A DNA stretch of 32,627 nucleotides from Flammeovirgaceae bacterium. GTDB lineage: Bacteria > Bacteroidota > Bacteroidia > Cytophagales > Cyclobacteriaceae. The DNA is taken from contig JAIYCV010000007.1 in the NCBI GenBank assembly GCA_027487845.1, positions 1 to 32,627 of the forward strand, written 5' to 3'. Made by a program: the position numbers and the translations under genes. The notes below the pieces were generated by a model, which saw only the letters and a list, made by a program, of their open reading frames with translations, was not told where the DNA came from and did not search any database. Of this stretch, positions 8,950 through 18,329 are shown piece after piece. The stretch's first letter is position 1, and each line of letters begins with the position of its first letter.

Positions 8950-8955
8950 CTTCCT

Positions 8956-9219
8956 ATGGCACTATTAGAAGATTTTAACACTGCGGTTGCACAATCGAAA
9001 GAACTTACCAAGAGACCTTCCAACGAAGAATTACTCGACCTCTACGCTTTATTCAAACAAGCTACGGAAGGAGATGTGAACGAGCCAAGACCAGGAGGTT
9101 TTGATTTTAAAGCCATTGCAAAGCACGATGCGTGGAATTCTAAAAAAGGGAAGACAAAAGATACAGCCATGGAGGAGTATGTGGCGTTAATGAAAAATCT
9201 GTATCATCAATACAAATAG
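8956..9219 (+). CDS. Acyl-CoA-binding protein (ACBP)
   Basis: Small cytosolic carrier that binds long-chain acyl-CoA esters, 87 residues, exactly the usual ACBP size. The four-helix pattern is clear: FNTAVAQSKELTKRPSNEE, then LLDLYALFKQATEGD with the ligand-binding Tyr and Lys, then FDFKAIAKHDAWNSKKGK with the second binding Lys, and EEYVALMKNLY with the aromatic residue that stacks on the adenine. The frame is open further upstream to 8776, but that extension overlaps gltA and the terminator and has no ACBP similarity, so I use the ATG at 8956. The start is seven bases behind the gltA terminator T-run, leaving no room for a separate promoter close by. ACBP is common in eukaryotes and patchy in bacteria; it is known in several Bacteroidota. 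Confidence 0.93.
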   Translation: MALLEDFNTAVAQSKELTKRPSNEELLDLYALFKQATEGDVNEPRPGGFDFKAIAKHDAWNSKKGKTKDTAMEEYVALMKNLYHQYK

Positions 9220-9271
9220 ACCTCCGCGAATTCTGGTACTATCAACTAGTAAATCTCGCATTAAGTGAAAG

Positions 9272-9973
9272 ATGCAATTATTCTATCAAGCTGACATAGT
9301 AGACGGCATCAATCTACTAGATGAAGAAGAATCGCGCCATATTCAAAAGGCTCTTCGCTTAACAGTTGGCGACACTATTCGCCTTACTGACGGAAAAGGC
9401 TACTATTACGAAGCTCAGCTAGCGCCTAATCAAGGAAGGTCTTCTGCTTTTAAAGTTTTAACTAAAACACGATCTCCAGCACCCAAACATTCTATTCATG
9501 TTGCGATAGCACCCACAAAAAATGCAGATCGAATAGAGTGGTTTGTAGAGAAAGTGGTGGAGTTAGGAATTCAACAAATCAGTTTTGTTTTGTGCGACAA
9601 CTCCGAGCGTAAAACAATCAATTTAGATAGAATTGAAAAAAAAGCAATCAGTGCCATGAAGCAATCAGGGCAATACCACCTGCCGATGATTAATGGACTA
9701 ATTCCATACAAGCAATTCGTAAAGACGGTAAAGGAAGAAGAACGATTTATTGGTTTTGTAGATGAAGAAAATCCGCACCGTTTAAAGGACCTGGCAAAGT
9801 CAAAAAGTAGTTACGTTATCCTGATTGGCCCCGAAGGAGATTTCTCGGAAGCCGAATTAAATTTATCGTACACCCATAATTTTAAAAAAGTAAGCCTTGG
9901 CTCAACCAGACTCCGCACCGAGACTGCTGGCATTGCTGCATGCCACATTTTAAATTTAGTTAATTCGCATTAG
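9272..9973 (+). CDS. rsmE: 16S rRNA m3U1498 methyltransferase RsmE
   Basis: Methylates N3 of U1498 of 16S rRNA in the 30S subunit, using S-adenosylmethionine. The 233-residue protein has the N-terminal PUA-like part (LDEEESRHIQKALRLTVGD) and the C-terminal SPOUT/trefoil-knot domain. Its cofactor-binding signatures are IAPTKNADRIEWFVEKVVELG, LIGPEGDFSEAEL and SLGSTRLRTETAGIAA. It starts 52 bases after the acyl-CoA-binding protein gene and may be cotranscribed with it. It converges on the cytochrome gene: the two stop codons are four bases apart and lie inside a 5-bp TTCG-loop hairpin. Confidence 0.96.
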   Translation: MQLFYQADIVDGINLLDEEESRHIQKALRLTVGDTIRLTDGKGYYYEAQLAPNQGRSSAFKVLTKTRSPAPKHSIHVAIAPTKNADRIEWFVEKVVELGIQQISFVLCDNSERKTINLDRIEKKAISAMKQSGQYHLPMINGLIPYKQFVKTVKEEERFIGFVDEENPHRLKDLAKSKSSYVILIGPEGDFSEAELNLSYTHNFKKVSLGSTRLRTETAGIAACHILNLVNSH

Positions 9974-9982
9974 TTCGCTAAT
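9969..9982. other. Small hairpin over two convergent stop codons
   Basis: ATTAG-TTCG-CTAAT. The stop codons of rsmE (TAG, plus strand) and of the cytochrome protein (TAG, minus strand) form part of the arms. There is no T-run on either side, so it is at best a weak bidirectional terminator. Confidence 0.4.
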
Positions 9983-12900
9983 TACTCGCAATCTTACTTT
10001 TCAACCCACTCAAATATTCCACTAAATCTATAATTTCCTGTTCACTCATAGAAGAATGAAGGTTGGATGGCATTATGGAATTTTCAAGTTTGAGTCGTGA
10101 AGCAATGTCTGCTTTCGCAATAATCTGCTTATTGCTCATGTATTGAACCACGATTTGATCTTCTGTCTCGGAAACTATTCGGCCAAATGCAGATGAACCA
10201 TCTTTCAATTTGATACGATAACCTTCAAACCCGAAACTGATTCCTTGGTCTGGATAAAGAATCGATGAATAAAGTGCATCCTTAGGCAGCTTAGAACCAA
10301 TCTCACTGAGTGTAGGGCCAAAGTTAACACCTTCGCTATTCACCTGATGGCAATTACTACAAAGTGATGTAAATACTACTTTTCCTTTTACAGCATCTCC
10401 TGTCTTATTTGTCAACACCGAAATACTCGGCAACTGTTTGCCTTCTTTGCTTCCAGGAATTTTAATGTACTTAGCGCCTTCATCGCGCAGCGTTGAACGC
10501 CAGGCGCTTTGAAAAACGCCACCTGCTGCAACGAAAAGCTCTTCCGGAATCCTTCCTTCTTTTGCCAAATCAAGTAACCTATTTTCTGATTCCCAAGGCC
10601 CACCAAAGTTTCTCACTGCTAGCTTGCGTAAATCAATATCGTTGGTAGTATCCATCATAATTATCTCCATCAAGGCAATTGTCTCAGCACTCCACATCGT
10701 GGCCTGCAACGCTTTTACGAGTGCCTGCTGCGCAGCTTTATCCTCGCCCTTTAGTACCTTTTCAAAAAGATCAGTACGCTTCCAATCGAGCAGTACTTTG
10801 ATCGCTTCCTTTCCAAGTGTGCTATCAGGATTAGACAAGCCAAGTGCCAACAAATCAGTTGATTTATTGTACAGCTTAAAGGAGGATACTAGTTCGACAT
10901 ATTCCAATTTTCCTTTTTGCTGATCGAGGACTTTATTTAACGCCACCGTAATAGCTGGAGTTATTTTTAGCTGGGAGGCATTCATGTGCTTGAGTGCAAA
11001 AAGCACTTTGTCACCTTGAGTTTGCTGAACCAGCTGTGCAAGCACTTGCTGCTTAGAAGGATCTGTCTGAAAATCAAACGCACGATAATAACGCAACATC
11101 TCTTGTTCCGTTGAAGACTTGATCAATTCAGCCAGCAAAGGCATAGCCGCTTTACTTCGGCTGCGCCAAACAATATCACGGTTGGCTGGCGTGGCCCAAT
11201 CCTTTCCAACTTTGTCTTTCCACGCTGCAAAAAAAGAATCTTCATTGCCTTGAGCGCTAATTCCGAGCGCTTCTAAATACCAGCGGTCTTTCCCATCATA
11301 TTGTAAGGCAAGCTGAGTCCATAACGCAGCCGCTTCTTGTGTTTTATTTCCGCGCAAAGCGAGCATCACTTCACGTCTGACCTGCGGAGAAGAATCGTTT
11401 ATTAGCCTCGTTGCAATGGGGATAACATCTCTGTCTAATTGCCTTGCCACGCGAATACCTGTAATTTTGATATTAGCATCCTGATCGTTTAACGCCTGCG
11501 TTATGTATTCATCTCCTTTCGCCAAACGCGCCAGCAGCCAAAGTGCTCGTGCCCTATGTCGTGCAGTCGATGAGTTCCAAACTTTTTGCAGAGCCGATTC
11601 GCCTTTCGCTCCAAAAGTAGAGATTGCTGTCCAAGCTAAATAACGAGTAGCCGTATTTGCACTTGACAAACCACTTACCGCTCCTTCGGGAGTTGTCATA
11701 TCTATGGGATCAACCTTATAGGCAGTTTTGGGTGGAGCTACCCGATAAATCCTGCCGCGTTCCAGATCGCCCACTTGATGCCCGCCAACGCCTGGATCAT
11801 ACCAGTCGGCAACAAACAATGAACCATCTGGTGCCACGCACACATCGGACGGCCGAAACCATTGATCTTTCTGGCCTTGTAGCAAAGGAACAATTTCTGC
11901 TTTATAACCCGCTCCATCATTTTCTACGGGATACGAACGCACTACATTTGGACCCGCATCGCTGTGAATCAGTTGGCCTCTGAAAATTTCCGGCAACAAA
12001 GTGCCTTCGTACATGGTAATACCGGTAGGCGAGCCGGCATAGGTTTGAAGTAAGTTTGGCACCACACCCGGGTCATTCAAATGCCAATGCCTTAACGGGA
12101 TTTCCTTTTCCATATTGGTTCTACGCGCCCCCCAACTGGCGCCTGTCATCTCATCTTTAAAGCCATAGTTGCCATATTCCATTACGTAATTAATGCGTGT
12201 GCCTTTATTGCCATCATCATCGTTATCCGATTGCCAAAGTGTGCCAAACGGGTCAATGGTAACTTCATAATTATTTCTAAAATTACTTGCCAACACTTCT
12301 ACTCGTGACCCGTCCAATTCAGTGCGAAGCACTAATCCATCTCTAAACGGTTTTCCGTTGGTAGAAACTTTACGGCCATGAATGTCAATTACCGTATCGC
12401 CAGAGGCCGACAAAAGCGAGCGACCTTCATTACCCATATTAAAATACAATCTACCATCGGGGCCGAAGATGAACGCGTGCATGCCGTGATCATGATCGAC
12501 ACCTTGAATACCTTTAAATAAAATCTCTTTTTTATCTGGCACATCATCGCCATTCTCATCGGTAAACACAAGCACATTGGGGCTGCATGACACAATCACT
12601 TTATTACCCAATACCGAAATTCCCAATGCCGCATTTACATCGGTACCTTGATAAAATACTCTCGAGTTGTCAGCCTTGCCATCGCCATCCGTATCTTCAA
12701 GAATCAAGATACGGTCACCCTCTTTTTTTTGAGGATTTTTCGAATTGTATTGATTTCGATAGTTATATGCTTCACACACCCAGACCCTTCCTTTTGCATC
12801 AATATCAATGTTGGTGGGATTAGTAAGCATAGGTTCCGATGCAAATAGAGTTACTTCGAGCCCGTCATAAACTTTTAAATCTGCAAGCGAATTTTTCGTT

Positions 12901-12983
12901 GAATGTTCATCTGGCTTTTCAGCTTTTTGACAAGAAAAACAAATAAGTAGTAGCAAGGCAACCGAAAGGGACGTTGGCTTCAT
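9978..12983 (-). CDS. PVC-type dehydrogenase/HEAT-repeat/cytochrome c lipoprotein
   Basis: Large exported redox protein, 1001 residues. The leader ends in LLLICFSC and looks like a lipoprotein signal (Cys18). Residues about 35-420 form the 'putative membrane-bound dehydrogenase' propeller seen in Planctomycetes-Verrucomicrobia and Bacteroidota proteins: LEDTDGDGKADNSRVF, FTDENGDDVPDKKEILF, DHDHGMHAFIFGPDGRLYF and VAPDGSLFVADWYDPGVGGH. The middle (about 440-780) has HEAT-like helical repeats. The C-terminus is a single c-type cytochrome domain with haem motif CSNCH (near residue 874) and a likely axial Met in NSIMPSNLH, ending LVEYLSGL. Probably periplasmic or surface oxidation of a sugar or alcohol (inference); substrate unknown. 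It stands alone, with its own promoter-like sequence at 13003-13033. Confidence 0.88.
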   Translation of the reverse strand: MKPTSLSVALLLLICFSCQKAEKPDEHSTKNSLADLKVYDGLEVTLFASEPMLTNPTNIDIDAKGRVWVCEAYNYRNQYNSKNPQKKEGDRILILEDTDGDGKADNSRVFYQGTDVNAALGISVLGNKVIVSCSPNVLVFTDENGDDVPDKKEILFKGIQGVDHDHGMHAFIFGPDGRLYFNMGNEGRSLLSASGDTVIDIHGRKVSTNGKPFRDGLVLRTELDGSRVEVLASNFRNNYEVTIDPFGTLWQSDNDDDGNKGTRINYVMEYGNYGFKDEMTGASWGARRTNMEKEIPLRHWHLNDPGVVPNLLQTYAGSPTGITMYEGTLLPEIFRGQLIHSDAGPNVVRSYPVENDGAGYKAEIVPLLQGQKDQWFRPSDVCVAPDGSLFVADWYDPGVGGHQVGDLERGRIYRVAPPKTAYKVDPIDMTTPEGAVSGLSSANTATRYLAWTAISTFGAKGESALQKVWNSSTARHRARALWLLARLAKGDEYITQALNDQDANIKITGIRVARQLDRDVIPIATRLINDSSPQVRREVMLALRGNKTQEAAALWTQLALQYDGKDRWYLEALGISAQGNEDSFFAAWKDKVGKDWATPANRDIVWRSRSKAAMPLLAELIKSSTEQEMLRYYRAFDFQTDPSKQQVLAQLVQQTQGDKVLFALKHMNASQLKITPAITVALNKVLDQQKGKLEYVELVSSFKLYNKSTDLLALGLSNPDSTLGKEAIKVLLDWKRTDLFEKVLKGEDKAAQQALVKALQATMWSAETIALMEIIMMDTTNDIDLRKLAVRNFGGPWESENRLLDLAKEGRIPEELFVAAGGVFQSAWRSTLRDEGAKYIKIPGSKEGKQLPSISVLTNKTGDAVKGKVVFTSLCSNCHQVNSEGVNFGPTLSEIGSKLPKDALYSSILYPDQGISFGFEGYRIKLKDGSSAFGRIVSETEDQIVVQYMSNKQIIAKADIASRLKLENSIMPSNLHSSMSEQEIIDLVEYLSGLKSKIASN

Positions 12984-13002
12984 TTTTTAAAGATTATTGG
13001 TA

Positions 13003-13033
13003 GAAATATACATCAGAAATTACGAACAAACAA
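13003..13033 (-). promoter_or_regulatory. Candidate promoter of the PVC-type cytochrome gene
   Basis: On the minus strand TTG (13031-13033), a spacer of 20 bases and TATATTTC (13003-13010), which matches the Bacteroidota pattern TAnnTTTG in all but the last base. It ends 19 bases before the ATG. Confidence 0.5.
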
Positions 13034-13059
13034 TTTACTTAATCCCATCTGGTGCCTAA

Positions 13060-15108
<2,049 letters not shown>

Positions 15109-15210
15109 GTCAGCGTTCACTTCAATTATTAGATTGCCGAATTAAGACCAAAAAATAACCAGCCTTCCTAAATCACCAACTTGTTGAACATTTTTTGCTA
15201 GATTTCGAAC

Positions 15211-15720
15211 ATGTTCAAACTCAACTTCCTAAGGTTAAGAACAAACTCACTGCTGAAGAAGAACAAAAGCATCCGAGCAAGTATACCTTATGCTCAATCC
15301 AAAAGCATTGGCGTTATTTTTACTGTAGAGGACAGAAAGAAACATGAAGAGATAAAAGAATTCGTAAAGCACTTGGAGCAAGATGGTAAAATGGTGCGTG
15401 TGCTTGAGTTTTTACCCAAAGAAAAAGAGAATTACGATTTTCTATACAGTTTTTTTACCTTGAAACACTTGAATTTCTGGGGCAACATCACTTCGTCTGA
15501 GGCGATCCAATTTGCTGACCAGCCGTTTGATTACTTGTTTCACCTGGACACTGCATCAACCCCCTTGTTCCAGCATCTGCTGGCTAGAACAAAAGCCCAT
15601 TGCCGAATTGGTAAGTTCAGAGAAAGTGAAGATGCATTCTATGAACTAATGATCGATTGCAAAGGCTCATTCAAAGAATTACTGGATTCCATTTACAAAT
15701 ACACCAAAGAGTTAAGATAG
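15211..15720 (+). CDS. DUF6913-type protein of unknown function, upstream of dapA
   Basis: Protein of 169 residues with no signal peptide or membrane helix. The build is a basic N-terminus (LRTNSLLKKNKSI), then an alternating strand-helix pattern with IGVIFTVEDRKKHEEIKEFV, a central block with HLNFWGN, then FDYLFHLDTASTPLFQHLLA, and a C-terminal ELLDSIYKYTKEL. From memory this matches the Bacteroidota family DUF6913, whose members share the 'HL.W.G' and 'F.YL...D' blocks; I could not check this. It is four bases from dapA and probably cotranscribed and translationally linked with it. No function is known for the family, and the dapA link alone does not establish a role in lysine or cell-wall synthesis. 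Confidence 0.7.
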   Translation: MFKLNFLRLRTNSLLKKNKSIRASIPYAQSKSIGVIFTVEDRKKHEEIKEFVKHLEQDGKMVRVLEFLPKEKENYDFLYSFFTLKHLNFWGNITSSEAIQFADQPFDYLFHLDTASTPLFQHLLARTKAHCRIGKFRESEDAFYELMIDCKGSFKELLDSIYKYTKELR

Positions 15721-15724
15721 AAAG

Positions 15725-16594
15725 ATGAATCGTTTAAGAGGCACAGGAGTTGCATTGGTTACCCCTTTTGATGAAAATGGAAATGTCGATTTTAATGGCT
15801 TAATTAAATTATTAAAACACACTGCAAAAGGTGTAGATTATTATGTTGTGCTTGGAACAACGGGTGAATCTGCTACACTAACTAAAGAAGAAAAGAAGCA
15901 AGTACTCAAATTTGTAAAGGAAAATAATCCATCGAAACTGCCGATTGTTTTTGGTATTGGAGGAAACTCAACACAAGAAGTGGTGCATCAAATTGCCGAA
16001 ACAAAGTGTGAAGGTATCGATGCCATATTGTCTGTAAGCCCGTATTACAACAAACCTACCCAAGAGGGCATTTTTCGTCATTTTACCGCTATTGCCGATG
16101 TTTCTCCTGTTCCAATTATTTTATACAATGTACCAGGAAGAACCGCATCAAATATTACTGCATCAACTACCTTAAGGCTTGCTAACCATGTTAATATTGT
16201 GGGTATAAAAGAGGCTTCAGGAAATTTCGAGCAATGCCTTCAGATCGCAAACGAGAAACCGAAAAATTTCTTACTTATTTCTGGCGATGATATGCTCACG
16301 GTTCCTTTGGCAAGCATTGGTGGAGCGGGCGTAATTTCTGTCTTAGCAAATGCCTATCCTGTAATTTTCAAAAAGCTTGACCAGGCTATTCGCGAAAAGG
16401 ATTTCAGCAAAGCCAGCAAAGAGCTTTTTAAACTGGTAGACATTAATCCGTTCATGTATGAAGAAGCAAATCCTGTGGGATTAAAATACTTATTGAGTGA
16501 ATTGAAGATCTGCTCACCTTTTGTTCGACTTCCCTTGGTTAGAGCATCGGAAGCATTGCAACAAAAGATTAAATCATTGTTGCCAATAAAATAA
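15725..16594 (+). CDS. dapA: 4-Hydroxy-tetrahydrodipicolinate synthase
   Basis: Condenses pyruvate and aspartate-semialdehyde, the first committed step to diaminopimelate and lysine. A TIM-barrel protein of 289 residues, the usual length. Visible signatures are the substrate-binding LGTTGESATL, YYNKPTQEGIFRHF, the catalytic Tyr in IILYNVPGRT and the Schiff-base lysine K162 in GIKEASGNFEQC, then LLISGDDMLTVPLASIGGAGVIS. The ATG at 15725 follows the DUF6913-type gene by four bases. A bidirectional terminator begins directly at its stop codon (16593-16621). Confidence 0.97.
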   Translation: MNRLRGTGVALVTPFDENGNVDFNGLIKLLKHTAKGVDYYVVLGTTGESATLTKEEKKQVLKFVKENNPSKLPIVFGIGGNSTQEVVHQIAETKCEGIDAILSVSPYYNKPTQEGIFRHFTAIADVSPVPIILYNVPGRTASNITASTTLRLANHVNIVGIKEASGNFEQCLQIANEKPKNFLLISGDDMLTVPLASIGGAGVISVLANAYPVIFKKLDQAIREKDFSKASKELFKLVDINPFMYEEANPVGLKYLLSELKICSPFVRLPLVRASEALQQKIKSLLPIK

Positions 16595-16621
16595 AAAAGG
16601 TGCCCATTCGGACACCTTTTC
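16593..16621. terminator. Bidirectional terminator between dapA and the histone H1-like gene
   Basis: AAAAGGTG-C-CC pairs with GG-A-CACCTTTT around an ATTC loop. A-rich left and T-rich right flanks make it work in both directions, serving dapA on the plus strand and the histone-like gene on the minus strand. Confidence 0.85.
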
Positions 16622-16639
16622 ATTTTCTCTTAAAAGATA

Positions 16640-16819
16640 TTAAGCTTCTTTATTTTTCAAATCCTGTACCTCAGAACGAATTTCCTGAGCTAGGTTCTTG
16701 ATGTCTTGCATGCCTTTACGAACACGCGTTCCGGCAGCGCTATTTGCCTTGTTATAAAACTTGTCTGCATCTCCTTCAATGGAAGCGATCAGGGCCTTTA
16801 ATTCTTCGAATTTTTTCAT
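16640..16819 (-). CDS. Histone H1-like DNA-binding protein
   Basis: Small basic protein of 59 residues. Its sequence begins MKKFEELKALIASIEGDADK, continues with FYNKANSAAGTRVRKGMQDI and ends KNLAQEIRSEVQDLKNKEA. This is the standard form of the Bacteroidota 'histone H1' (Hc1-like) family, in which the AAGTRVRK-MQDIK-LAQEIR core is nearly invariant (recalled, not searched). It is probably a nucleoid-associated protein, predicted fully helical. It is a single-gene unit: a terminator shared with dapA lies 18 bases downstream, and a promoter-like TTG-N22-TAAATTCG lies upstream (16862-16894). No Shine-Dalgarno sequence is visible, only an A-rich leader, as is usual in this phylum. Confidence 0.85.
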   Translation of the reverse strand: MKKFEELKALIASIEGDADKFYNKANSAAGTRVRKGMQDIKNLAQEIRSEVQDLKNKEA

Positions 16820-16861
16820 GTTAATTATGTTGTTTTGAATTTCTTTATGGGTTTCTAACTA

Positions 16862-16894
16862 CGAATTTAGAGAAAAACGTTTAAAAACTATCAA
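16862..16894 (-). promoter_or_regulatory. Candidate promoter of the histone H1-like gene
   Basis: On the minus strand TTG (16892-16894), 22 bases, then TAAATTCG (16862-16869), one mismatch from TAnnTTTG. It lies in the 88-base gap between the alpha-oxoamine synthase stop and the histone-like ATG. Confidence 0.4.
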
Positions 16895-16907
16895 AAACCC
16901 AATTTTT

Positions 16908-18161
16908 TTAACCTTTTGTCACCGAAACTAGTTCCTCCTTCTTATAAAAACCACTGTCAAGCTTCGTTTTTAGGGCTGAAAACGCTGTTAATGTCTCTTC
17001 CACGTCCGCTAGCGTATGAGACGCTGTTGGAATAATTCGGAACATAATTACGTCTTTTGGCACCACCGGATAGATAACCACCGAGCAGAAAATGCCATAG
17101 TTTTCCCGCAAATCCATAGACATGTTAGCTGCTTCGCCAACACCACCTTTAAATAAAACTGGAGTTGGAGGGGTCTGTGTCTCATTGATCGCAAAGCCTC
17201 TTTCTTTTAAGCCCGACTTAATTGCCATCATAATTTTTTGAAGGTTTTCACGGTATTCTGGGTGTTTTTTTACCAATTCCAAACGCTTCATGCCCCCAAT
17301 TACAAGCGGCATGGGTAAGCTCTTGGCATAAATTTGTGAACGAACGGTATAACGCAAAAATTTAAGGATTTTTCGATCACCGGCAATAAACGCTCCGATA
17401 CTCGCCATTGATTTGGCAAAAGTCGAGAAATAAAGATCTATTTCGTCTTGAACACCCTGCTCTTCACCCACACCGGCACCTGTTTTTCCCATTGTACCGA
17501 ACCCATGAGCGTCATCTACCAACAACCGGAAGTTATACTTTTTCTTAAGGGCAACAATTCCTTTCAAATCGCCCATATTTCCAGACATACCAAATACGCC
17601 TTCAGTAATCACCAAAATTCCACCGCCCGTTTCATCGGCTAACTTAGTCGCCCGTTGCAATTGCTTTTCTAAGTTTTCCATATTGTTATGAGGGTAAACA
17701 AAGCGCTTGCCCATATGAAGACGCACACCATCGATAATGCAAGCGTGCGACTCGGAATCATACACAATCACGTCCTTTCTGTCAACCAACGCATCGATCA
17801 CGGAAAGAACTCCTTGATAACCGTAATTCAACAGCATCACGTCTTCTTTGTGAACGAATTCTGCTAATTGCTTTTCAAATTCCAAATGGTTTACTGAATT
17901 ACCAGACATCATGCGAGCACCCATGGGCGATGCTAACCCATACTCGGCTGCCGAATCAGCATCGGCCTTTCTAACTTCTGGATGATTCGCCAAGCCTAGG
18001 TAGTTGTTTAAACTCCAGTTTAAAACTGTTTTTCCGTTAAATCTCATGCGAGGGCCAATCTCCCCCTCCAACTTTGGGAAAAAGAAATAGTCGTCCGGTA
18101 AATGAGAATACTTGGCCAATGGGCCAGCCTCCATTTGCAATTTTGAAAATAAATCAACCAT
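16908..18161 (-). CDS. PLP-dependent alpha-oxoamine synthase (serine palmitoyltransferase / cysteate acyltransferase type)
   Basis: Fold-type I PLP enzyme of 417 residues that condenses an amino acid with an acyl-CoA or acyl-ACP. Family signatures: NWSLNNYLGLANHPEVRKA, SPMGARMMSGNSVNHLEFE, VYDSESHACIIDGVRLHMGK, LVDDAHGFGTMGKTGAGV and the PLP lysine K250 in YFSTFAKSMASIGAF. Relatives include 2-amino-3-ketobutyrate CoA ligase, 8-amino-7-oxononanoate synthase and serine palmitoyltransferase. In Bacteroidota this variant probably starts sphingolipid or capnine-type sulfonolipid synthesis (inference): neither biotin nor threonine-catabolism genes are nearby. The choice between serine and cysteate cannot be made by eye. 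It is a single-gene unit; a -7 box TATTTTTG (minus strand, 18189-18196) lies 27 bases before the ATG. Confidence 0.85.
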   Translation of the reverse strand: MVDLFSKLQMEAGPLAKYSHLPDDYFFFPKLEGEIGPRMRFNGKTVLNWSLNNYLGLANHPEVRKADADSAAEYGLASPMGARMMSGNSVNHLEFEKQLAEFVHKEDVMLLNYGYQGVLSVIDALVDRKDVIVYDSESHACIIDGVRLHMGKRFVYPHNNMENLEKQLQRATKLADETGGGILVITEGVFGMSGNMGDLKGIVALKKKYNFRLLVDDAHGFGTMGKTGAGVGEEQGVQDEIDLYFSTFAKSMASIGAFIAGDRKILKFLRYTVRSQIYAKSLPMPLVIGGMKRLELVKKHPEYRENLQKIMMAIKSGLKERGFAINETQTPPTPVLFKGGVGEAANMSMDLRENYGIFCSVVIYPVVPKDVIMFRIIPTASHTLADVEETLTAFSALKTKLDSGFYKKEELVSVTKG

Positions 18162-18188
18162 TGGTAATTTTTTCAGTTAATAATTCCG

Positions 18189-18196
18189 CAAAAATA
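18189..18196 (-). promoter_or_regulatory. Candidate -7 element of the alpha-oxoamine synthase gene
   Basis: TATTTTTG on the minus strand matches TAnnTTTG exactly, at a sensible distance from the start codon. No good TTG was found at the expected -33 position, so support is partial. Confidence 0.35.
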
Positions 18197-18329
18197 GGAA
18201 AATTTGCTTGGAAACTAAACGTTTTTAGAAGATGGCTTATTTCCTGAAGGTGATTTATAACAGTCCCTATCAACCACAATTACACTTTTTCAAATTTTCA
18301 TTAACTTTCTATAATTAACTTTTAAACAT

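Noticed and set aside
8776..8955. Sixty-codon N-terminal extension of the acyl-CoA-binding protein
   Set aside because: It overlaps the end of gltA and the gltA terminator, and ACBP similarity begins exactly at the ATG at 8956.
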